Source: Janthinobacterium sp. BJB426 | Lineage (GTDB): Bacteria > Pseudomonadota > Gammaproteobacteria > Burkholderiales > Burkholderiaceae_D | Assembly (NCBI RefSeq): GCF_002735705.1 | Contig: NZ_PDZL01000005.1 | Location: 248,001 to 312,000, forward strand | Reading direction: 5' to 3' | DNA length: 64,000 nucleotides | Part shown: piece after piece, positions 8,062-14,978 of the stretch | Layout of the letters: each line of letters begins with the position of its first letter | How positions within the stretch are numbered: position 1 is the stretch's first letter | Program-made: the position numbers and the translations under genes | Notes under the pieces: model-generated | What the model was told of the DNA's origin: nothing | Databases searched by the model: none | The model's input: only the letters and a program-made list of their open reading frames with translations

Positions 8062-9560
8062 GCGATACCCCCCTGCAGGTGCTGACGCGGCCGTTCGCGA
8101 TCGAGCCCGTCACCAATATCATGCTGCCTGATGGCATCTTCGACAATGCCATCTATGGCTTGCGCATCGCCGCCCACGTCACCAACATGTCCGGCAGCGC
8201 TCTGAATAATGTCACTGTGTACCTGGAAAGCGTGGGCGATCCCGGCATCGTGCCCGTGGCACGCACCTTCTTTTTTGCCAGCATTCCCGCCGGCGCGGCC
8301 ATGCTGGTGATGTGGGATGCCGACTTCCAGCATGCTACGCCCGGCAAGCGCCTGGTCAGCTTTGTCGCCAAGGCGGACGGCTACACGCCGCACCGCTCGA
8401 TCCAGCAGATCTTCGTCTCGCAAACGCGCTTCGACAGCGTCACCAATACCTACACGTGCACGGTCGAAGAAGGCACCCTGGAACTGTCCAAGCCGCAAGG
8501 CCACTTGCCGGGCAAGCGCTGGGGCAGCACGGGGAAGGATGGAAAAGAGTGCCGCTGCCCGCCCGGCCTGGGGCCGATCGTGCCGACCGGCATGACCCTC
8601 GTCTGGACGCCGAATCCCGCCTACGCGGGCACGCATGGGGAGCTGCCGTTTTCCGACCCGTGGTGGAAGGTTCTCGCCATCATCATTGCCATCATCGCCG
8701 CGCTGGTCGCCATCATTTCAGCCGCGCTCGGTTCCGGCAAGGCCAGCTTCAGCGTGGGCGGCACGTTCGAGGAGACCGATCCCAGCGTCGATTGCTGCTC
8801 GCTGGAAGGGGCCGGCTCGGGCCAGCCCGAATTCACAGTGGCGGGCGTGGCCTCGGCCATCGCCTCGGGCGCCATCGCCGTCGCCTGCTCCGATATCGCG
8901 GACCCGTTCTGGCGTGGCCAGGAAGCAACACCACCGGCCGCCGGCGAACTGACCCTGGCCGAGCGCGTGGTGGCGAAATGGGTGTTACCCGAAGCGCCGA
9001 ACGCGGGCCTGCCCTACACGGCCGACATCAGCTGGCAGTACGAACGCTTCACCACGGGCGCCACCTACCAGCATGCAGTCACCGAAACGCAAGTCAACAT
9101 CCACGTGGCGGGGCCCGTGGAAACGGATACGCCCGCCGTCGTGCAAGCCTACGAACCGCTGTGGATACGCGCCAGCTTCAAGCGCGACAATGGCAATGTC
9201 TTCCGCGGCACGGAGCTGTATGCGTTCGTGCTGTTCCAGGCGCCGCAGGGACTGTATTTCGTGGAATCGCTGACCGACAACGGCCTGGGCTTCGACCCGG
9301 GCGCCAATGATGGCGTCTACGCAGGCAGCCTGGACTTGAAGCGGGCTTACCGCACCCTGCTGCAATACGACCAGAAGGTCTACGGCACCTGGAGAGTCTT
9401 CGTCTTCGCCCAGGACGTCAATCTGACCAAGCCCGGCACGCCGCCGGAAATCGCCGCCCAGCACATCGGCGGCATGTTCGTCGCCAGCGCCATCGAAATC
9501 ACCTTCGACGACACCCTGCCCTGCCCGCTCAAGGCGCAGGCGAATATCGTCGTGGTGTGA
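8058..9560 (+). CDS. Unknown protein with central membrane helix, second gene of operon
   Basis: 500 residues from the ATG of the ATGA overlap; an in-frame upstream extension is antisense-like and rejected. The N-terminal about 120 residues look like a beta-sandwich (AAHVTNMSGSALNNVTVYLES), again CARDB-like and similar in style to its neighbour. A cysteine pair (CRCPPG) precedes a strongly hydrophobic helix at about 203-225 (KVLAIIIAIIAALVAIISAA). The C-terminal half is beta-rich and ends with a FRGTELYAFVLFQAPQG...DNGLGFDPGANDGVYAGS segment similar to domains that measure or bind extracellular ligands. There is no N-terminal signal. No family assigned; function unknown. Confidence 0.8.
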   Translation: MSDTPLQVLTRPFAIEPVTNIMLPDGIFDNAIYGLRIAAHVTNMSGSALNNVTVYLESVGDPGIVPVARTFFFASIPAGAAMLVMWDADFQHATPGKRLVSFVAKADGYTPHRSIQQIFVSQTRFDSVTNTYTCTVEEGTLELSKPQGHLPGKRWGSTGKDGKECRCPPGLGPIVPTGMTLVWTPNPAYAGTHGELPFSDPWWKVLAIIIAIIAALVAIISAALGSGKASFSVGGTFEETDPSVDCCSLEGAGSGQPEFTVAGVASAIASGAIAVACSDIADPFWRGQEATPPAAGELTLAERVVAKWVLPEAPNAGLPYTADISWQYERFTTGATYQHAVTETQVNIHVAGPVETDTPAVVQAYEPLWIRASFKRDNGNVFRGTELYAFVLFQAPQGLYFVESLTDNGLGFDPGANDGVYAGSLDLKRAYRTLLQYDQKVYGTWRVFVFAQDVNLTKPGTPPEIAAQHIGGMFVASAIEITFDDTLPCPLKAQANIVVV

Positions 9561-9597
9561 GGGGAGGCGTGAGCGAGGTCAGGCGTAGGTCGCACAG

Positions 9598-9647
9598 GTC
9601 GGATTAGCGGGGCCGCCGAGGCGGGGCAAAGCCCTGCGTAATCCGAC
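9598..9647. repeat. REP-like palindromic intergenic repeat
   Basis: Arms GTCGGATTAGCG (9598-9609) and CGTAATCCGAC (9637-9647) enclose a second GC-rich inverted repeat. The GTCGGATTA...TAATCCGAC pattern, preceded by CGTAGGTCG, is a widespread intergenic repeat in betaproteobacteria. It sits in the otherwise empty 9561-9787 gap between convergent genes, where such elements commonly end or stabilise transcripts. Confidence 0.6.
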
Positions 9648-9787
9648 AACATCGTTGGCTCCCGTATGCACACCAGGAGCGGCTGAGAAAATGCTCAGGG
9701 CTAGGCGCCGCCCCGAAGACAGTACTTCAGTACAGTGAGGTAAATGCAGGGCAGGCAACAACGCCATGGGCGTTTTATCACCCGCCC

Positions 9788-10234
9788 TTAAACTTTAACG
9801 CTTTCGGGCTTGGCGATAAGCGTGCGCGGAATGATATCCGTTACCGGACAAGTATCCATCGCCTCCGAATACGCAAGCCAGCGCTGCAGGCTCTCCATGC
9901 GGCGGATGGTGATGCCCTTGCCATTGATATAGCCGATCTGCTCGAAATTGGCGGGGCTGGTGGTCAGTTTCGATACGGTGGGCGCATTGTCGACCAGGCG
10001 GTCGTAGGCCTTGCGCGCCTTGTGTTCCCACTTGGCCAGCACGGGATCGTCAAAGCGATTGCTTTCAAAATACACGGTGATGGTACGGTCGTGGTTGGCA
10101 AAGCCGACGATGGCCGCACCCTTACGTATGGTCAACAGGACATCTTCCTTGACGCCCGTGACGGGAACGAAGACGGCGGCGCGCCCATCCGTATCCGGCC
10201 GCTCCATGGGAATATCTTGTCCGATTATGCTCAT
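9788..10234 (-). CDS. Hypothetical protein, 148 aa
   Basis: Start ATG 10234 (an adjacent GTG at 10237 is the alternative). The protein is soluble, without signal or membrane helix. The N-terminal part alternates beta strands (AAVFVPVTGVKEDVLLTIRKG, GFANHDRTITVYFES); the C-terminal part includes a helix and IGYINGKGITIRRMESLQRW. No motif is recognised. It is monocistronic, convergent with the operon at 7174-9560 across the REP-like repeat. Confidence 0.68.
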   Translation of the reverse strand: MSIIGQDIPMERPDTDGRAAVFVPVTGVKEDVLLTIRKGAAIVGFANHDRTITVYFESNRFDDPVLAKWEHKARKAYDRLVDNAPTVSKLTTSPANFEQIGYINGKGITIRRMESLQRWLAYSEAMDTCPVTDIIPRTLIAKPESVKV

Positions 10235-10473
10235 CACTTCACACTCTTAATCATCGCCTGTTGGCTTGTTGTCCCTGCATCACTGAAAGCGTGCCGCCGT
10301 GCGCATGCGTGCGTTTGCCGCTGCGCCGGGCCACTCCCAGGCTCGCTGCCATGCCCTGCAATACCATTTATCAAATAATACATTGCCGGAAAGCACTACA
10401 CAAGATAATCAGGGGCGCGGCTGCCGCCTGCCCTCCGCCGGATGGGGAATGGTGTGGCCAGCAGCAATCACCT

Positions 10474-10479
10474 TATAAT
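10474..10479 (+). promoter_or_regulatory. Consensus -10 element (TATAAT) for the M29-like gene
   Basis: A perfect TATAAT lies 35 bases before the ATG at 10514; transcription would start near 10486. No good -35 is seen 17 bases upstream. The position argues that translation starts at 10514 and not at the upstream in-frame ATG 10442. Confidence 0.5.
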
Positions 10480-10513
10480 GCTGCGATTACTTCACGTCCC
10501 CCACCTTCGCACC

Positions 10514-11584
10514 ATGACGCTTCCCGAGAATGACACCAGCCGGCTCGACGCCATCAGCGCCGCCGCCACCGAAGTGGCCGCGCAAAACGTGGCCGACCTG
10601 CTGGCCATGGCCATATGCCACCGCCCCGACGAACCGGCCCTGATCGTCTGCGACAAGCGCAGCTGGCTCAATGTCGTGCTGACGGAAGCGTATCGCCAGG
10701 CCTTGCCGGACGCCACCTTCATCGATTTCGACGAGGTCACGCCCGATGCCGTGCTGGCCGCGTTTGCCGAACTGCCGGCCGGCAGCCTCGTCGTGCTGAT
10801 CCAGTCGACCAGCTTCCGCCTGGAAGCGTTCCGCATCCGCATCGAGCTGTTCAAGCGGGGCCTGAAAGTGATCGAACACGTGCACCTGTCGCGCATGCCC
10901 GGCGTGCAGGGACTGCACTACATCGCCTCGCTGGCCTACGACCCCGCCTACTACCGGGGCGTCGGCCATGCGCTGAAGGCGCGCATCAACAAAGCCCGCC
11001 ACGGCATGGTCGACAGCGGCGGCGAGCAGCTGGTCTTCGCCTCGCCGTTCGAATCGGCCAAGCTCAATATCGGCGACTACAGCGGCATGAACAATATCGG
11101 CGGCCAGTTCCCGCTGGGCGAAGTGTTTACGGAAGCGCAGAACCTGGAAGCGGTGAACGGCCGCGTGCGCATCTTCGTTTTTGGCGATACGCACTTCATG
11201 GTCAACCGCCCCGACACGCCGATCACCCTGATCATCGAAAAGGGCAGAGTCACCGGCACGGAAAACGCCACGCCGGAATTTACCGCCATGCTGGAGATCA
11301 TCCGCGCGCATGAAGGCGAAGTGTGGGTGCGCGAACTGGGCTTCGGCATGAACCGCGCCTTTTCGCGCGAACAGCTGGTCAACGACATCGGCACGTATGA
11401 ACGCATGTGCGGCATCCACCTGTCGCTGGGCGCCAAGCACGGCGTCTACACCAAGCCGCAATTCAAGCGCAAGGATGCGCGCTACCACGTCGACATCTTC
11501 GCCGTCACCGAAGCCGTCTACCTCGACGACGAGCGCGTGTACGCGGATGGCGCGTGGACCGTGGAAGCCGTCGCTTTCAGCTGA
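10514..11584 (+). CDS. M29-like metallo-aminopeptidase (aminopeptidase T family)
   Basis: 356 residues from ATG 10514, the start fixed by the -10 element before it. The C-terminal half carries the landmarks of M29 dinuclear aminopeptidases: GGQFPLGEVF (Glu203), RELGFGMN (Glu274), CGIHLSLG (His302) and YHVD (His325, Asp327), all plausible metal ligands. The catalytic Tyr expected seven residues after the first His is replaced by His309; a Tyr is at 312. No export signal, so it would be a cytosolic peptidase. The 3' end overlaps the convergent LysR gene by 8 bases. Substrate unknown. Confidence 0.75.
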   Translation: MTLPENDTSRLDAISAAATEVAAQNVADLLAMAICHRPDEPALIVCDKRSWLNVVLTEAYRQALPDATFIDFDEVTPDAVLAAFAELPAGSLVVLIQSTSFRLEAFRIRIELFKRGLKVIEHVHLSRMPGVQGLHYIASLAYDPAYYRGVGHALKARINKARHGMVDSGGEQLVFASPFESAKLNIGDYSGMNNIGGQFPLGEVFTEAQNLEAVNGRVRIFVFGDTHFMVNRPDTPITLIIEKGRVTGTENATPEFTAMLEIIRAHEGEVWVRELGFGMNRAFSREQLVNDIGTYERMCGIHLSLGAKHGVYTKPQFKRKDARYHVDIFAVTEAVYLDDERVYADGAWTVEAVAFS

Positions 11585-12536
11585 AAAACCCCGCCGCTTC
11601 CAGTTCCCTGTCCCACGGCGGCACAGGCTGGTATTCGGCCACCAGGAAATCGATCAGCGCGCGCACCTTGGGCGACGGCTGGCGGCTGGCCGGGTACAGG
11701 GCGCTCAAGTGATTCAGCGGCAGGTCCCAGCCGGACAGCACGGGCACCAGGCTGCCATCGAGCAGGTTGCGCCAGGCGAGAAACGTGGTGCTGTAGACGA
11801 TGCCGAGACCCCGCTGCGCCGCCTGGTGCAGCACCAGCCCATTATTCGCCGTGAAGCCCGCCTGCACGCGCACGCTCACTTCTTCCCTCTGCTCCCCTGC
11901 TCCACGCTGAAAATGCCAGTTCGTGCCATCGGTCAGGTGGCTGAAATGCAGGCACTGGTGCTGTAACAAATCCTGTGGCGTGCGCGGCACGCCCCATTGC
12001 GCCAGGTAGGCGGGGCTGGCGCACAGCACGGCGCGGCACGGCGCCAGCGGGCGCATGGCCAGCGCGCTGCTGTCCGGAATGCCGCCCACGCGGATGGTCA
12101 AGTCAAAACCATGGCGTATCGGGTCGAGCAGCGCGTCGTCGACAAACAACTCGGCTTGCACCTGCGGGTGCAGCAGGCTGAAACGCGCAACGGCGTCGGC
12201 CAGCCACGCGCTGCCGAAGCTCGATGGCGCCTGGATGCGCAGCGGCCCGGCCAGCTCCGCCCCCGCTCCCGCCTGCGCCACGTGCGCCACCATGCGCGCC
12301 GCTTCCTGCGCCTGGCTGACGGTGGCCATGCACGGCGCCAGATAGGCGCGGCCCGCGTCCGTCAGACTCACTTCGCGCGTGGAGCGGTGCAGCAGCCGCG
12401 CATGCAGGCGCTCTTCCAGCTGCATGATGGTCTTGCTGACCATGGCCCGCGTCAGGCCCAGGCGCTGTCCCGCCACCGTAAAGCTGCGCTGGCGCGCCAC
12501 TTCGACAAAGATTTCCATCGCTTTTAGTTGATCCAT
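11577..12536 (-). CDS. LysR-family transcriptional regulator
   Basis: 319 residues. The N-terminal winged helix-turn-helix (about 1-60: MDQLKAMEIFVEVARQRSF...TRAMVSKTIMQLEE) and the C-terminal type 2 periplasmic-binding-like effector domain are standard for the LTTR family, closest in style to the large CrgA/DmlR-like subgroup. It is divergent from the PhyH-isomerase operon with 109 bases between start codons and an operator-like palindrome (12542-12568) next to its own start, so it most likely controls that operon and itself. The effector is unknown, perhaps a substrate of the dioxygenase. Confidence 0.93.
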   Translation of the reverse strand: MDQLKAMEIFVEVARQRSFTVAGQRLGLTRAMVSKTIMQLEERLHARLLHRSTREVSLTDAGRAYLAPCMATVSQAQEAARMVAHVAQAGAGAELAGPLRIQAPSSFGSAWLADAVARFSLLHPQVQAELFVDDALLDPIRHGFDLTIRVGGIPDSSALAMRPLAPCRAVLCASPAYLAQWGVPRTPQDLLQHQCLHFSHLTDGTNWHFQRGAGEQREEVSVRVQAGFTANNGLVLHQAAQRGLGIVYSTTFLAWRNLLDGSLVPVLSGWDLPLNHLSALYPASRQPSPKVRALIDFLVAEYQPVPPWDRELEAAGFFS

Positions 12537-12541
12537 GTCAA

Positions 12542-12568
12542 AGATTGTCTTCGCTTTGGCGACAATCT
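12542..12568. promoter_or_regulatory. LysR-type operator palindrome
   Basis: Perfect 8-bp arms AGATTGTC and GACAATCT separated by 11 bases. Its centre (about 12555) is near -65 relative to the start predicted from the promoter at 12585-12613, the normal LTTR recognition position, and it adjoins the LysR start codon. Confidence 0.55.
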
Positions 12569-12584
12569 GTCAACCGCGGGGCGA

Positions 12585-12613
12585 TTGTTTGCCGCACTCG
12601 CCCATCCTACAAT
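12585..12613 (+). promoter_or_regulatory. Sigma70-type promoter for the PhyH operon
   Basis: TTGTTT (12585-12590), 17-base spacer, TACAAT (12608-12613); expected transcription start near 12620, about 26 bases before the ATG at 12646. Confidence 0.55.
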
Positions 12614-12645
12614 GGCGTTTTCCATTGACCTCCGGAGCCGCCGCC

Positions 12646-13485
12646 ATGCTGACAATCTCACAACAAGAACAATACCAACGCGACGGCTACCTCATCCTGC
12701 CCGATTTCAAGGGTGCGGACGAAATCGCCGCCCTGCGCGCGCGCGCCGAGCAGATTGTCAACGAATTCGATCCCAGCGTCAGCCAGTCGATCTTCACCAC
12801 GCGCGACCAGGCGAAGAACACCAACGATTATTTTCTCGCGTCCGACAACACCATCCGCTGCTTCTTCGAGGAAGAAGCGTTCGGTCCGGATGGCCAGTTG
12901 AAGCAGGCCAAATCCCTGTCGATCAACAAGATCGGCCACGCCATGCATGACCTGGACCCCGTCTTCCGCAGCTTTTCGGCCGATCCGAAACTGGCCGCAG
13001 TGGCGCGCGACCTGGGCCTGGCGGATGCACAGGTCTGGCAATCGATGTACATCTTCAAGCAACCCGGCATCGGCGGCGAAGTGCGCTGGCACCAGGACGC
13101 CACGTATTTCGAGACCACGCCGGTAAGCGTGACCACCTTCTGGTTCGCGCTGGAAGACGCCACCCTGGACAACGGCTGCCTGTGGGCCGAACCGGGCGGC
13201 CACCGCGGCCCGCTGCGCGAACGCTTCATCCGCAACGGCGACGCCGTGCGCGTGGAAAAACTCGATAGCACACCGTGGCCCGACGACAGCACGGCCGTGC
13301 CACTGGAAGTCAAGGCGGGCGCCCTCGTCTGCTTCCACGGCTTGCTGCCCCATTACAGCGCGCCGAACCGCTCGCCCGTCTCGCGCCACGCCTACACCTT
13401 GCACGCCACGGACGGCCAGACGCAATACGCGGCCCACAACTGGATCCAGCGCGACGACTCCTTCCCCGTGCGGGGCTTCGTCTGA
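12646..13485 (+). CDS. Phytanoyl-CoA dioxygenase (PhyH) family protein
   Basis: 279 residues from ATG 12646, with CGGAG upstream. The sequence matches the PhyH Fe(II)/2-oxoglutarate dioxygenase family: MLTISQQEQYQRDGYLILPDF at the N-terminus, VRWHQDATYFET supplying the HxD iron ligands, and a later His in FHGLLPHYSAPNRSPVSRHAYTLH with an Arg that would hold 2-oxoglutarate. The length is typical. The reaction is hydroxylation of an unidentified small molecule in the cytosol. It shares one base (TGATG) with the next gene, an isomerase-like TIM barrel, so the pair probably acts in one catabolic step series under the divergent LysR regulator. Confidence 0.9.
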   Translation: MLTISQQEQYQRDGYLILPDFKGADEIAALRARAEQIVNEFDPSVSQSIFTTRDQAKNTNDYFLASDNTIRCFFEEEAFGPDGQLKQAKSLSINKIGHAMHDLDPVFRSFSADPKLAAVARDLGLADAQVWQSMYIFKQPGIGGEVRWHQDATYFETTPVSVTTFWFALEDATLDNGCLWAEPGGHRGPLRERFIRNGDAVRVEKLDSTPWPDDSTAVPLEVKAGALVCFHGLLPHYSAPNRSPVSRHAYTLHATDGQTQYAAHNWIQRDDSFPVRGFV

Positions 13486-14303
13486 TGCGCATCGAGGTTT
13501 TCGCCGCCCACTGGGGCAATAACGAGCTGCCGCCCGACGTCTTCATCGACAAAGTGCTGGCGGCCGGTTTCGACGGCATCGAAATGTCGCTGCCGCTGGA
13601 CGCGGCACTGCGCAAGGAATGGACAGACCGCATCGCCAGGGCGGGACTGCAACTGATCGCCGCGCAGTGGGAAACCGTGTTCCACAGCGACTTCGAACAG
13701 CACCGCGCCGCCCTGGCGGAACTGCTGGAAAACGCCTGCCTGGCGCGCCCCGTGCTGGTCAACACGCACACGGGCAAGGATTACTACAGCCAGGCGCAGA
13801 ACGCGCAGCTGCTCGACCTGGCCGCCGCTATCTCCGCAAAACACGGCGTGCCCATCGTGCATGAAATCCACCGCAGCCGCTTTTCCGGCCACCCGATGTT
13901 GCTGCTGCCGTATCTGCAGCAGTATCCCGAGCTGCCCTTGACGGCCGACCTGTCGCACTGGTGCTGCGCCTGCGAATCCCTGCTGGAAGACCAGCCGCAG
14001 ACCCTGGCTCAAGTACTGCCGCTGGTGCGCCACGTGCACGCGCGCGTCGGCCATGCGCAAGGACCGCAGGTAGCCGACTTCCGCGCGCCGGAAGCGAAAC
14101 AGGCGCTCGACGCTCACCTGGCGTGGTGGGACGCCATCGTCGCCCTGCGCCGCGCGACCGGCGCCGAGCGCATGACGTTCACGCCGGAATTCGGCCCCGC
14201 CCCATACACGCAAACCTTGCCATACACGCAGCAGCCCGTGAGCGACGCGTGGGAACAGAACGTCGCGATGCTCGAACTGCTGCGCGCGCGTTACGCCGGG
14301 TAG
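13485..14303 (+). CDS. Sugar phosphate isomerase/epimerase-like TIM barrel protein
   Basis: 272 residues from the ATG that overlaps the PhyH stop codon; longer in-frame starts lie inside the PhyH gene and are rejected. Xylose isomerase-like TIM barrel (AP endonuclease 2 fold): VFAAHWGNNELPPDVFIDKVLAAGFDGIEMSLP at the start, then VNTHTGKDYYS, HEIHRSRFSGHP, LTADLSHWC, HVHARVGHAQGPQ and FTPEFGPAPY, giving Glu, Asp, His and Glu metal ligands at the ends of barrel strands. Cytosolic. Coupled to a dioxygenase; likely handles a sugar- or polyol-like product, specificity unknown. Confidence 0.87.
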   Translation: MRIEVFAAHWGNNELPPDVFIDKVLAAGFDGIEMSLPLDAALRKEWTDRIARAGLQLIAAQWETVFHSDFEQHRAALAELLENACLARPVLVNTHTGKDYYSQAQNAQLLDLAAAISAKHGVPIVHEIHRSRFSGHPMLLLPYLQQYPELPLTADLSHWCCACESLLEDQPQTLAQVLPLVRHVHARVGHAQGPQVADFRAPEAKQALDAHLAWWDAIVALRRATGAERMTFTPEFGPAPYTQTLPYTQQPVSDAWEQNVAMLELLRARYAG

Positions 14304-14316
14304 GCGCCCGCGCTCA

Positions 14317-14345
14317 TTGCAATTAGGTAGTGCGCTATATATACT
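14317..14345 (+). promoter_or_regulatory. Promoter of ohrR, predicted leaderless
   Basis: TTGCAA (14317-14322), 17-base spacer, TATACT (14340-14345). Counting seven bases from the -10 end puts transcription start on the A of the ATG at 14352, and no Shine-Dalgarno is present. The -35 lies inside an ATTGCAAT palindrome (14316-14323) followed by TAGGTAGTGCGC, loosely like OhrR sites beginning TTGCAATT, so autorepression is plausible. Confidence 0.5.
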
Positions 14346-14351
14346 GTCTCC

Positions 14352-14813
14352 ATGGATACCACTACCGCCCCCAACCCCTTGCACCAGGTGCCGCGCCTGG
14401 ACGGCCAGCTGTGCTTTGCGCTGTACTCGACCTCGCTTGCCATGAACAAGCTGTACCGCAAGCTGCTGCGCAAGCTCGGCCTCACCTATTCGCAATATCT
14501 GGTGATGATGGTGTTGTGGGAGCGCGATGGCCTGACAGTGTCGGAAGTGGGCGAGCGCCTGTTCCTCGACTCGGCCACACTGACGCCCCTGCTCAAGCGC
14601 ATGGAGCAATCGGGCCTGTTGACGCGCACGCGCGCCGCCAGCGACGAGCGGCAAGTCATCATTTCCCTCACGGAACAGGGCGACCAGTTGCGCCACGAGG
14701 CGGCCCTGCTGCCAGAAGCCATCCTGACGGCCAGCCACTGCAGCGTGGAGCAGGTTGTGGACATGAAACAACAACTGAACCAGTTACGCGACAGCCTGAT
14801 GAAAAGTGAGTAA
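14352..14813 (+). CDS. ohrR: Two-Cys OhrR, organic hydroperoxide-sensing MarR regulator
   Basis: 153 residues. [20 protein letters not shown] and [16 protein letters not shown] are OhrR hallmarks: the peroxidatic Cys is Cys21, with Tyr35 and Tyr46 as partners. A second Cys at 130 (SHCS) matches the resolving cysteine of Xanthomonas-type two-Cys OhrR. The winged HTH runs about 60-100. The family represses ohr until organic peroxide oxidises the sensor Cys. No ohr peroxidase gene is next to it in this window; both neighbours are unrelated, so the target must be elsewhere. Predicted leaderless mRNA. Confidence 0.92.
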   Translation: MDTTTAPNPLHQVPRLDGQLCFALYSTSLAMNKLYRKLLRKLGLTYSQYLVMMVLWERDGLTVSEVGERLFLDSATLTPLLKRMEQSGLLTRTRAASDERQVIISLTEQGDQLRHEAALLPEAILTASHCSVEQVVDMKQQLNQLRDSLMKSE

Positions 14814-14937
14814 AAGCGCTTCTTTTCCGAGCAAAATCAGGTAAAGCATTGCCCTGACAGCGCCAGGCAAAAGCTGGCGCGAAATCAGCCTTTCTTTATT
14901 ACAAATCGATACAAGGATGGCCCCACCCTGCGTATAG

Positions 14938-14953
14938 AATAGTTGCCACTATT
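14938..14953. promoter_or_regulatory. Palindrome over predicted start of the M1 peptidase operon
   Basis: AATAGT-TGCC-ACTATT, 6-bp perfect arms, overlaps the -10-like TAGAAT (14935-14940) and the expected transcription start, 25 bases before ATG 14979. The position suits a repressor site. It does not resemble a Fur box. Confidence 0.35.
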
Positions 14954-14978
14954 TCCTTACAACAACATCAGGGTGAAT

